64,000 nucleotides of DNA from Vicia villosa (lineage: Eukaryota > Streptophyta > Magnoliopsida > Fabales > Fabaceae), in NCBI RefSeq assembly GCF_029867415.1, contig NC_081183.1:139709951-139773950 (forward strand), in the 5' to 3' direction. The notes under the pieces were generated by a model. The model was not told where the DNA came from. It was given only the letters and a program-made list of their open reading frames with translations, and searched no databases. Below, in pieces: positions 55,621-64,000 of the stretch (position 1 is the first letter of the stretch; each line of letters opens with the position of its first letter). Position numbers and translations under genes: made by a program.

Positions 55621-58600
55621 ATGGAATATTATTTGTATTATCGTAGTTGGATGTACGATAGAGTGGAACCAGGAAGACGTGCACTTAAATCAAATTTTAT
55701 AGAAGGAGTTAACGGGTTTATCACGTGGGCGTTTGCTCAAGAATGTTGTCGAAGCGAAGGAGGAGTTAGGTGTCCCTGTCTTAAATGTGAATGTAGACCT
55801 ATAATTAGTGACCCAGATGAAGTGGTCAGGCATTTGTATAGAAGGGGTTTCATGGAAAATTATTGGGTTTGGACGTTTAATGGTGAAAAATTGTCGAGTA
55901 ACGTACCAGAGACTAGCAGTACGCATGCTTCAACTAGCCGTCCGCCAATGGAATATGATGAAAGACCTCCTATTGAATATGAGGAAAACTTTAATCAGAT
56001 CGGTGACATGGTTGAGGATGCTTTTGGTGTGAACGTGACCTATGATCAACCTGAAGATTGTGATGGGGAAGAGATGCCGAACAAAGAAGCGCAGAGATTT
56101 TATCAGTTGTTGAATGAGATGAATACGTCGTTGTTTGACGGTTCGTCTGACTCCAAGTTATCAATGTGTGTGAGATTATTGGCCGCCAAGTCAAATTGGA
56201 ATGTTCCTGATCAGTGTTTGGAATTCTTTGTAAAAATGATATTGGACTCAACTGCAATGAAAGACAACTTACCTACAACATTTTATGAAGCAAAGAAGTT
56301 GGTGTCGAAGTTGGGCTTAAGAGTAAGAAAGATTACTCAAGATGGATTGTTGGAGGAATGCAAATTTTGTATGAGTCCAAGATATAAAGTTCGCAGTAGA
56401 GCCATTAACACTAATCAAGACCGTGTAGCAGAAAAGTCCATGTCTTATCTTCCGATAATTCCAAGGTTAAAAAGAATGTTTGCTTCAATGCACAATGCAA
56501 GTCAGATGACATGGCATCATACAAACAAAACAAGTCCAGGCACTATGCGGCATCCATCTGATGGCGAGGCATGGAAACACTTTGATCGAATACATCCTTA
56601 TTTTGCTGCAGAACCTAGAAATGTCAGGCTTGGATTATGCTCAGATGGTTTTGCTCCTTATGTTCAAGCGTCGGGAAGTGCGTATTCTTGTTGGCCAGTT
56701 ATTGTAACCCCTTACAACCTCCCTCCCGAGATGTGCATGACAAAACCATATATGTTTTTGACGTGCGTCATTCCAGGACCTTCGAGTCCAAAAGCCGGAA
56801 TTGCTGTGTATTTACAACCTTTTATTGATGATTTGAAGAGGTTGTGTATTGGTGGAGAATGGACTTATGATATATCACGTAAACAAAATTTTACTATGCG
56901 AGCTGCCTTGATGTGGACCATTAACGAATTTCCAGCATATGGCATGTTGTCTGGTTGGGGTACACATGGCAGAATGGGTTGCCCGCATTGTATGAAAGAG
57001 ACGAATGCATTTACGTTGGATAAAGGGGGGAAAAGCTCGTGGTTTGACTGTCACCGCAGATTTCTACCAAAAAATCATCCGTATAGAAAGAACAAGACAA
57101 ATTTCATAAAAGACAAACAGGTAACAGATATGCCTCCGCCCCGATTGTCACCAGGTACTGTATGGGACAAAGTTTGTGGGCTACCAAAAATTACATATAC
57201 TGGAAAGGCATGTAGAATTGAAGGATATGGGGTCGATCACAATTGGACAAAGAGAAGTATATTTTGGGATCTTCCATATTGGAAAGATAATTTGTTGCGC
57301 CATAATCTAGATGTTATGCATATTGAGAAGAATTTTTTTGATAATGTATTTAACACCGTGTGGATGTTAAAGACAAGACGAAAGATAATGAGAAGGCTAG
57401 ACATGACATGGAAAAATGGTGCAATCGAAAAGAGTTGGAGTTGAAGCCTCAACCAAATGGGAAATTATTGAAACTGAAGGCTTGTTTCAGTCTGACCTCC
57501 CAAGAAGGTAAAGCGGTTTGTCGATGGTTAAAAGAATTGAGAATGCCCGACGACTATTCTTCAAATTTAGCAAGGTGTGCTGACGCCAACACTGGGAAGT
57601 TGCATGGTATGAAAAGTCATGATTGCCATGTTTTTATGGAACAATTGCTACCAATTGCGTTTGGTTCTCTACCTAAACATGTGCTTAATCCACTGACTGA
57701 AATTAGTCAATTTTTCAGAGATATTTGTGCTTCAGCTTTAAAATTAGATGACGTCATTAAGTTGGATCGAAATATTCCAGTCATTCTATGCAAGTTGGAA
57801 CAAGTATTTCAGCCTGGTTTTTTTGACTCCATGGAACATTTACCTGTGCATCTCGCCTATGAAGCTTATCTTGGAGGACCTGTTCAATATAGGTGGATGT
57901 ATCCGTTTGAAAGGTTCATGGGTGATTCAAAACGATCAGTGAAAAATAAGGCTAGAGTTGAAGGATCGATATGTGCACATTACTTGCATCGAGAAACATC
58001 ACATTTTTGCAGTCACGATTTCAAGCATTTGATGTTAACTCCAAGAATCATTCAAAATCCTGTCAATGTTAGTGAAAGGAATCAATTCACTTTATCGGTG
58101 TTCGGGCTTCCAGGCCGTCCATCTAGAAAAAAGGGTGTGCATTGGTTGACCCAACAAGAAATGCAATCTGCCCATGTTCATGTCTTGATCAACTGCGTTG
58201 AAGTTAAACCATTTCTTGAGTAAGTATACATACCCCTAACTTTTAATTTTCTTTACAATCATAAAACTCATTACTTTGAAACTTATAATGTGTTTCTTTT
58301 TAGGGAATTCAACAACACCTATTTTCATACTACCGGTGTACAATCAACATCTGGTGTCATCCATGCTCAATTTCCAGCATGGTTTAAGGAGAGAATGTAT
58401 AGCATTGTTGCACCGACTCCCGAAATACTCCATTTGAGAAACTTGTCTCAAGGCCCTATTCAAAGCGCAAATGAATGGCACACATACTTCGTGAATGGAT
58501 ATAAATTTCACACTCATACATGGACTGAAAGGAAAAAGACCATAAACAGTGGTGTTTTTGTGAAAGGAGTTACAGATGATGGTGAAGATGACTTCTATGG

Positions 58601-59107
58601 TTTTGTCAAACATATCTACGAGTTGGTGTACACTTACTTGACTCGGAAAATAAAGTTGTCTTGTTTAATTATGAATGGTATGATCCAACTAGAGGCACAA
58701 AAATAGATAGGACATATGGTACTGTTGAGATTCAAATGGGCCGGAGGTACAAAGAGTATGATCCTTTCATAATGTCACATATTGTTAGGCAAGTTTACTA
58801 TGTTCCTTATCCTTCATTTGTGCCACGTAAACGAGGGTGGTGTGTTGTCATAAAAACAAAACCAATGGGTCATATTGAATCTGACGATCTAGTGGAAGAA
58901 GATCTTGCTTTCCAAGTTGATGAAGTGGAACAAATTAATGATGTGGTTGCAGATGAACAAACTACAAGTTTGTCTGATACAATGGTTGAGGGGCATCTAG
59001 TTGATTCGTCTATATTGGATGAAGAGCATGAAGATATTGCATCTGAGGATAATATCACATCAAATGATGAGAATGATGTGGATGACGAGCACGAAGAATT
59101 AGAATAA
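55621..59107 (+). pseudogene. CACTA TNP2-type transposase, two frameshifts
   Basis: I start at 55,621 just after the acceptor GTGCAG, since the family begins near RSWMYDR. Domains: transposase-associated N-terminus with RSWMYDR and a CPCLKC cluster; tnp2 core with MRHPSDGEAWKHFD, GLCSDGFAPY and an IEKNFFDNVFNTV end; DUF4218 with LKSHDCH-like MKSHDCHVFMEQLLP and YPFERFMG; DUF4216 with VLFNYEWYDP and PSFVPRKRGWCVVIK; acidic tail to 59,107. An intron at 58,220-58,303 (GA/GTAAGT...TAG/GGAATTC) keeps frame. A 1-bp deletion near 57,360 and a frame change near 58,630-58,645 disrupt it. This enzyme would cut and join the element ends; here it cannot be made whole. Confidence 0.88.
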
Positions 59108-59273
59108 TGAATATGTGTTGTTGAAAATGTATTTTTATAATTTCACTTAATGAATCATCTATTGAATGTGTTAATGACAACTAGTTGTTGAGATTATATT
59201 TTTTTAATTTTACTTAGTGAACCATTTGTTGAATATATTTATATTAATTGTGTAATCTCTATAAATAGGTAAA
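59108..59273 (+). other. Spacer between CACTA genes
   Basis: 166 AT-rich bases between the two reading frames. It holds two related words, TTGTTGA.ATTATATTTTT and TTTTTATAATTTCACTTAA. No separate promoter was identified. Confidence 0.4.
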
Positions 59274-60722
59274 ATGCCACCCCGACCTGACAAAGGTAAG
59301 GGTGTAGCTGATAGTGGTAAGAAGAAGTTCCAACGCCCACGAGTAGTAGTATGTCAGTCACCTTAGTTGGCCACGCGTCCTCCCCCGCAGAGTCAGGTTA
59401 ATCGTATGTCCATGGCCAGTACTCAGGGTTTTCTGCCACTACTCTCCTCTCAGTATCCATATGACAGTCCGTCTTTTATTACCCCACCACCACTTGGTTA
59501 CCCATCCTTCTAGCAGACACAGATGCCCCCATCCTTCCAGCAGACACATGTGCCCCCATCCTTCCAGTAGACACAGATGCCCCCATCCTTCCAGTAGACA
59601 CATGTGCCCCCATCCTTCCGGCAGATCGGAGGATTTGGTTTTCCACCTCCCACACAGACTAGTCCCTCATCTTTCCAGATGACTGGAGGATCTAGTTTTC
59701 CACCTCCCACACAGACTAGTCCCTCATCTTTCCAGCAGACTGAAGGATCTAGTTTTCCACCTCCCACACATACTGATCCCACCCCACATCCCCCACAGGA
59801 TGATGATCAGGCGGAGGATGGGATTGCGGAGGATGAGACTGCGGATGATCAGTTGGATGGGAGCGATCTTCGAGGGGATGATGATCCGAGTATGAATCAT
59901 ATCATTGACGAGAGATTTTTTATTAGGCCCGAAGGAAGCTCGTAAGTTTCTTATTTATCAATTTTTATTTAAGTATACGTTTCCATTTTTTATAACTTTA
60001 TAATTAATGTTAATTCAATTAATGTTGTTTAGATTCACGCCGAGTCGGAATGCTGCCAAAGTTATAAGTTATATAATTCAGCAGAATTATAAAAAACTTA
60101 TAAAGACTTTTAAAGATGTTAAGAGAGATGATAGAGAGCATTGGTTTACGCATTTTCAGGTATACTTAATTTATTGTTTAAGTTATTGTTATTTAAATAA
60201 CTTTTTCACTACAGTTATCTAACTTTTATTTTATCTACTTTTATTGCAGGAAAAATGTGTGTGGGAACCAATGAAAGAGAGACAGATTAAAAAAATTATT
60301 ATGGCAGAAATGCAAGACGACTTTCTGACATGCTACGACGTGTTAGAAAGCGTTGGGAACTTCATGGCATCCGTCCTAGTTGGATAGGAGAAGAAATCTT
60401 TCGGGAACTTCTTAAATATTGGGAGAGTGATGAGTTTGCGGCCAAATCTGAAAATGCAAAGAAGATGAGAGCATCTGAAAAGGGTGGTTGCCTTAATGTT
60501 GTTGGAAGTATAAGCACTGTTGAGCATGTTCGTCGCATGGTAATAATTATTACCACTTCTTAAAGTTATAATTTCAATTAATAATTGATATTATTAATTA
60601 TAGTTTATTTTGTTATTTAGACTAAGGAATTAAATAGACCACCACTTATGACCGAGCTGGTTGCGAGGACTCGGAAAAAGAAAACAGGAGCTTTTGTTGA
60701 CAATCATACACAAAAAGCTATG
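59274..60722 (+). pseudogene. CACTA second gene, Transposase_24 (TNPA-like), four stops and a frameshift
   Basis: Exons by GT-AG sites and frame: 59,274-59,941; 60,033-60,159; 60,250-60,539; 60,621-60,722; further exons are lost to the insertion at 61,522. Exon 1 encodes a basic start, a Pro/Gln/Ser-rich repeat region and an acidic stretch. Exons 2-4 match the Ptta/En-Spm 'Transposase_24' family: FTPSRNAAKVISYIIQQNY, a KDVKRDDREHWF block, RKRWELHGIRPSWI, KSENAKKMRASEKGG and RPPLMTELVARTRKK. In-frame TAG at 59,364, 59,511, 59,568 and 59,595. Exon 3 is one base short (about 60,290-60,303), and restoring the length would make all intron phases agree. In characterised elements this protein binds subterminal repeats. 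Confidence 0.8.
59506..59615 (+). repeat. 27-bp coding tandem repeat in exon 1
   Basis: Four copies of a TTCCAGCAGACACAGATGCC-type unit (27 bp), alternating ACAGATG and ACATGTG variants, so the higher-order unit is 54 bp. It encodes PSFQQTQMP/PSFQQTHVP. It is followed by three ~57-bp units with GGATCTAGTTTTCCACCTCC to about 59,780. Confidence 0.88.
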
Positions 60723-60732
60723 GTAAGTTATT

Positions 60733-61152
60733 TAAGCTATCGGTATTATTTTTTTAAGCTATCTGTATTATTTGGTTAAGCTATCCGTATTATATTTGGT
60801 TAAGCTATCGGTATTATTTGGTTAAGTTGGGTATTATATTTGGTTAAGTTATCGGTATTATATTTGGTTAAGCTATCGGTATTATTTGGTTAATTTGGGT
60901 ATTATATTTGGTTAAGCTATCCGTATTATATTTGGTTAAGCTATCGATATTATTTGGTTAAGTTGGGTATTATATTTGGTTAAGCTATCCGTATTATATT
61001 TGGTTAAGCTATCGGTATTATTTGGTTAAGTTGGGTATTATATTTGGTTAAGCTATCCGTATTATATTTGGTTAAGCTATTGGTATTATTTGGTTAAGTT
61101 GGGTATTATATTTAGTTAACCTATCGGTATTATTTTTTTAAGTTATCGGTAT
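60733..61152 (+). repeat. ~22-bp minisatellite with 67-bp higher order
   Basis: Tandem TTGGTTAAGCTATC.GTATTAT units, grouped in threes with a GGTTAAGTTGGGTATTATAT variant, giving a ~67-bp higher-order period. It lies in the intron after exon 4 of the second CACTA gene. Confidence 0.92.
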
Positions 61153-61243
61153 TTCTGTAAGCGATGAATTGTGATGTATTTGGTGGTGATTGTGAAGTGC
61201 CGATAAAGTGTTGATATATATGAATTAAATTGGTGATAAAAGT

Positions 61244-61405
61244 TAGAATGTATGTGTTATAATGTAAAAATTAAATTGGGATTATTATTCAGATTTATTA
61301 ATTAATTTCGACAGGTAGAATGTATGTGCTATAATGTATGAATTAAATCGGTATTATTATTCTGATTTATTAATTAATTCCGATAGGTAGAATGTATGTG
61401 TTATA
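61244..61405 (+). repeat. ~72-bp tandem repeat near CACTA right end
   Basis: Units start AGAATGTATGTG(T/C)TATAAT at 61,244, 61,317 and 61,388 (third incomplete), with shared GATTTATTAATTAATT blocks. No gene in this stretch. Confidence 0.8.
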
Positions 61406-61430
61406 ATTTTCATGTGGCATGTGACATGTT

Positions 61431-61493
61431 GTGGCGTGAAAATCATGTGGCAACTAAATTTGTGGCGTGAATCTCATGTGGAAACTAAATTAT
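61431..61493 (+). repeat. CACTA right subterminal repeats
   Basis: Two ~31-bp direct copies, GTGGCGTGAAAATCATGTGG. and GTGGCGTGAATCTCATGTGG., each followed by .AACTAAATT. They share the GTGAAAATCA core with the left subterminal pair. Confidence 0.55.
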
Positions 61494-61521
61494 ATTTAAC
61501 TTTTTTTTTTGTATGTGTAGG

Positions 61522-62474
61522 TGTTAGTTGAAGATTTCGTTTGGAAAGAAATGTCCTTCGAAGGTTCGAAGTTCGAAGAAGGTGGTTACTGATGACCATC
61601 TTTGAAGATAGAGAATGGCTACTAATGGCCATGTTTCGAGAATGATGTTTAAATTGAAACAAAGATAGTGAGCACCGAAGCTAAATTCGAGAAGAATGGT
61701 CTTTAAGACTTAGACGTTTTTGCGAAATATGCAAAGTACTAAAGCTTAGCGTGTTTTCGTGGCATTCTCGATTATAATTATGTTGCCACGCGTCGAAGGA
61801 GGATTCAGGCGGGATGATTTGAATTTCGAAACAGATTATGTAACCGTACGAAGACAGATGGCATCCCTGGATTTTCTAAGGGCAACGTGGCATTAGATTA
61901 GTGTAGGACCGTTAGGGTCGAAACTAGTATAAATAAGGATCTTAATGTTAGGATTCCGTGTGTTCATTTTGTACAAATCACTCACATATTGCTCAAGTAT
62001 CAAGTGTTAAGAGAAAGAGTTCGCTGAGAAATGTACGTATGACACCAACACCAATTTAAATACATGTGTATTTTCCTTTATTCAAGTATCTTTCGATATT
62101 ACAGCGTTTTGTTTACTTTCTGTCATTTACATTCTTGCACTCTTTATTTTCATGTCATTTATGTTCGAAACATTTTACTTTTCTGCACTTTAAGATTCTT
62201 GCACTTTTACAGTTTTGTCTTATGTTTTATCTTTAACTTACCTTTCGCTGATGTTATATTTACGTGTATAACAAGGTGATTGCTAATCTTTATTTATTTG
62301 ATCAAGTACTTCTTATTTCAAGACACACCAATCATAGACATAATTCGAACTATCATGAATAACAACCTATTTGACTATGTCCTAGGATCAATCTAGTCGA
62401 TCCTGCGAGTAACCAAATCATATTTATTATAGTTTGGAAGACTAGCGGTTGTTTACCGGAAATCACCGTAAACA
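61522..62474 (+). repeat. 5' LTR, 953 bp
   Basis: Begins TGTTAGTTGAAG and ends CACCGTAAACA, with TGTT...AACA inverted ends. A primer site follows four bases later (62,478). Rich in TTCGAAG-type words in the first 200 bases. Confidence 0.82.
61928..61935 (+). promoter_or_regulatory. TATA box in the 953-bp LTR
   Basis: TATAAATA, about 400 bases into the LTR, in ACTAGTATAAATAAGGATC. Likely core promoter of this element. Confidence 0.65.
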
Positions 62475-62477
62475 AAT

Positions 62478-62495
62478 TGGCACGCCCAGTGGGAC
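62478..62495 (+). promoter_or_regulatory. Primer-binding site
   Basis: TGGCACGCCCAGTGGGAC, starting TGG as expected for pairing with a tRNA CCA end. I cannot name the tRNA with confidence. It differs from the Ogre site. Confidence 0.7.
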
Positions 62496-62627
62496 AGTGT
62501 CAAACAGATTGTTATTAATCGATTGTTTTGTTTTGTCTAGAAAATATCAAGACCTTGTATGAACCTTAGGAACGGTAAATTAACAAACAGTGCACAACCG
62601 ATTCCCAAATGAAGGTACAACAAGAAA

Positions 62628-64000
62628 ATGGTTGTTACGACCAGTACGGGGGGAGATCAAGATCCCCCACAAGGGTCAGGAACAGGAGCGGCAAATTCTG
62701 CGCATGTTTCGACTTCTACTCAAGGAACGCGGAACATACCAGGTCCAAATGGATCGAGACCCATGGATAGTTCCCAGGCTATACCTGAAAACAATATAGC
62801 AATGACAGGGACTATTCCAGTTTCGGTATCGACTACCGCACCTCCATCCTCAAGTGCAAGCGAGATGCAACTTGTTTCGACGAATGCTGCAAACCAATTA
62901 TTCTCCCCTGGATCATCTGCGTTCGAATGGAGACCAAATAGTCAATATGGAATGCCATATCCATACATGACAGGTACACGAGGAGCAGGACCTACATACA
63001 CTACAACTAACCCCGCGACATTTTCGCCAAATGCTGGTTCAGTAGGTCGAAGCGCACAAAATACTGGCTTCTCTGCCCAAATACCCAATTTTACCACAAG
63101 TAATCAAGCAGCATTCCGACAAGAGATGGACGCAAGTAATCACGATATGTTAGGAACCCTGGCCAGAGAATTATCGTCAATCTTAAATCCTTTAGCAACA
63201 AATATTGCTAGTACAAATCGGGAGAATATGGAAACCTTTCAAAAGATATCATCCCAAATGAATCGAATGGCAGAATTCATGGGTGTTCCACAACCCAGGC
63301 GGAGAAATAACCAATCCTCTTATCGAGAAGGAGACCCCATTCTAGAACGTGTCCAAAATGCAGTGCCTCCACCTAGTGCAACCACTGCTGGCGTAATCCC
63401 TCCACAGAGAACAACAACGGTCGAAAGGAATCGGGTAATAGATCTAGAGGCTTCGAACCGAAGAATTATCCCCGCTCAACAAGAGTTTGAGGTGGAAAGG
63501 CCCAGATTAAGAATAGTAGGTAGGGATGAACACCCAGACGAAGTAGTTCAGAGAGTCAGGAGAGAAAACCTAGCCACAGAAAATAACTTAACTGCCATGA
63601 TAGAGAGAGTTATGGCCAATAATGGCCTCAGTACTGGACTTCGACGCCCAAATTATACATCTCCTATAGCGGATTATATCATGCAAACAGAGTTGCCAAG
63701 GGGCACCAAAGTGCCAAAATTTACTAAGTTTTCAGGGGACATGAATGAATCAACGGTGGAACATATTGCCAGGTATCTGACAGAAGCCGGAGACTTAGTA
63801 GGGAATGAGGATTTAAGGATTAAATACTTCCCTAGTTCGCTGACAAAAAATGCGTTTGTTTGGTTTACTACCTTACCTCCAAATTCTATAGATGCATGGG
63901 CCCACTTGGAGAGATTATTCCATGAACAATTTTACATGGGTCAAACCAAGATAAGTTTGAAAGAACTAGCTAGCATCAAGAGGAAATTCTCGGAGTCTAT
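62628..64000 (+). CDS. gag: Retrotransposon gag, open to window end (partial)
   Basis: Open for 457 codons from ATG 62,628 with no stop before the edge. The first ~190 residues are Ser/Thr/Pro/Gln-rich and low-complexity. Residues about 170-320 include MNRMAEFMGVPQPRRR and a basic/acidic linker with RLRIVGRDEHPDEVVQRVRR. From about 360, PRGTKVPKFTKFSGD, HIARYLTEAGD, YFPSSLTKNAFVWFTTLPPN and LFHEQFYMGQTKISLKELA give a Retrotrans_gag capsid domain. No knuckle yet; it would lie beyond the window. The gag forms the virus-like particle in which the RNA is copied. The start follows the LTR by 153 bases. The intact frame suggests a fairly young copy. Confidence 0.85.
   Translation, partial: MVVTTSTGGDQDPPQGSGTGAANSAHVSTSTQGTRNIPGPNGSRPMDSSQAIPENNIAMTGTIPVSVSTTAPPSSSASEMQLVSTNAANQLFSPGSSAFEWRPNSQYGMPYPYMTGTRGAGPTYTTTNPATFSPNAGSVGRSAQNTGFSAQIPNFTTSNQAAFRQEMDASNHDMLGTLARELSSILNPLATNIASTNRENMETFQKISSQMNRMAEFMGVPQPRRRNNQSSYREGDPILERVQNAVPPPSATTAGVIPPQRTTTVERNRVIDLEASNRRIIPAQQEFEVERPRLRIVGRDEHPDEVVQRVRRENLATENNLTAMIERVMANNGLSTGLRRPNYTSPIADYIMQTELPRGTKVPKFTKFSGDMNESTVEHIARYLTEAGDLVGNEDLRIKYFPSSLTKNAFVWFTTLPPNSIDAWAHLERLFHEQFYMGQTKISLKELASIKRKFSES

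Larger units (their letters stand above)
54640..61521 (+). mobile_element. CACTA (En/Spm) transposon, both ends lost
   Basis: Contains a TNP2-type transposase (55,621-59,107) and a second Transposase_24-type gene (59,274-60,722), the two-gene layout typical of plant CACTA elements. An inverted pair GCGATGTGATTTTCAC / GTGAAAATCACGTCGC at 54,689-54,704 and 54,721-54,736 looks like left subterminal repeats; GTGGCGTGAAAATCATGTGG (61,431) and a related copy at 61,462 look like right subterminal repeats. No CACTA terminus is seen: the left is replaced by Ogre A, the right is cut by the LTR element at 61,522. Both genes are disrupted. Confidence 0.85.
61522..64000 (+). mobile_element. 5' part of an LTR retrotransposon (Ty3/gypsy-type gag)
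   Basis: 5' LTR, primer site, short leader and an open gag that continues beyond the window. It interrupts the CACTA element. Superfamily is inferred from the gag, which has the Retrotrans_gag fold region; protease and pol are outside the window, so Ty3/gypsy is likely but unproven. Confidence 0.82.

Noticed and set aside
59461..59782. Cys/Gly-rich minus-strand ORF of 90 codons
   Set aside because: It is the complement of the 27- and 57-bp coding repeats of the CACTA second gene.

Overview
This is nuclear DNA of a large-genome plant, most likely a legume of the pea/vetch group. The sequence is AT-rich, almost wholly made of nested transposable elements, and dominated by giant Ogre-type (Ty3/gypsy, Tat lineage) LTR retrotransposons, which are typical of Pisum, Vicia and Lathyrus. 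The taxon is inferred from the repeats. I see no host protein gene, rRNA or CRISPR array. The only tRNA-like sequence is a decayed one inside an LTR.

Layout. 1-10,800: gene-free AT-rich DNA with old fragments: a decayed Ogre/Tat LTR end with primer site (1112-1287), a dead Copia-type gag with an 80-bp triplication (2388-3440), a possible MITE (3877-4055), a 218-bp hAT-type MITE with an 8-bp target duplication (5696-5913), three long TA tracts lying among two diverged copies of one segment (7520-8816), and a 955-bp PIF/Harbinger-like element flanked by TTA (9336-10290). 10,813-13,924: an antisense L1-type LINE pseudogene without its endonuclease part. 13,925-14,059: the left end of a second hAT-type element. 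It is joined abruptly to the interior of a large sense-strand Ogre ('Ogre A', about 14,060-54,639), which lacks its 5' LTR and primer site.

Ogre A is split within the 3' end of its gag-protease gene by a second, antisense Ogre ('Ogre B', 20,522-42,932, 22.4 kb) flanked by the 5-bp duplication GTGAC. B has nearly identical 4.94-kb LTRs, a primer site, and three intact ORFs: ORF1 (507 codons), gag-protease (1341) and RT-RNaseH-integrase (1157). It looks young and possibly competent. A carries a premature stop in gag, a frameshift and a stop in pol, and one 5.6-kb LTR at its 3' end. In both copies a GT-AG intron spans the gag-pro stop codon and would fuse gag-pro in frame to pol.

54,640-61,521: a CACTA (En/Spm) transposon, broken on the left by Ogre A and on the right by another retrotransposon. 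It holds a frameshifted TNP2-type transposase and a second gene of the Transposase_24 family with four in-frame TAG codons. 61,522-64,000: the 5' part of another LTR retrotransposon (953-bp LTR, primer site, open gag ORF running off the window).

Relative order of events: the CACTA element and the LINE/hAT are older. Ogre A inserted next to or into the CACTA, and a deletion then fused A to the hAT/LINE. B inserted into A recently. The two opposed Ogres form large inverted-repeat arms. I found no clearly new gene system. The more unusual points are the stop-removing intron, the swapped LTR interiors of A and B, and a tRNA-like module inside the B LTRs.
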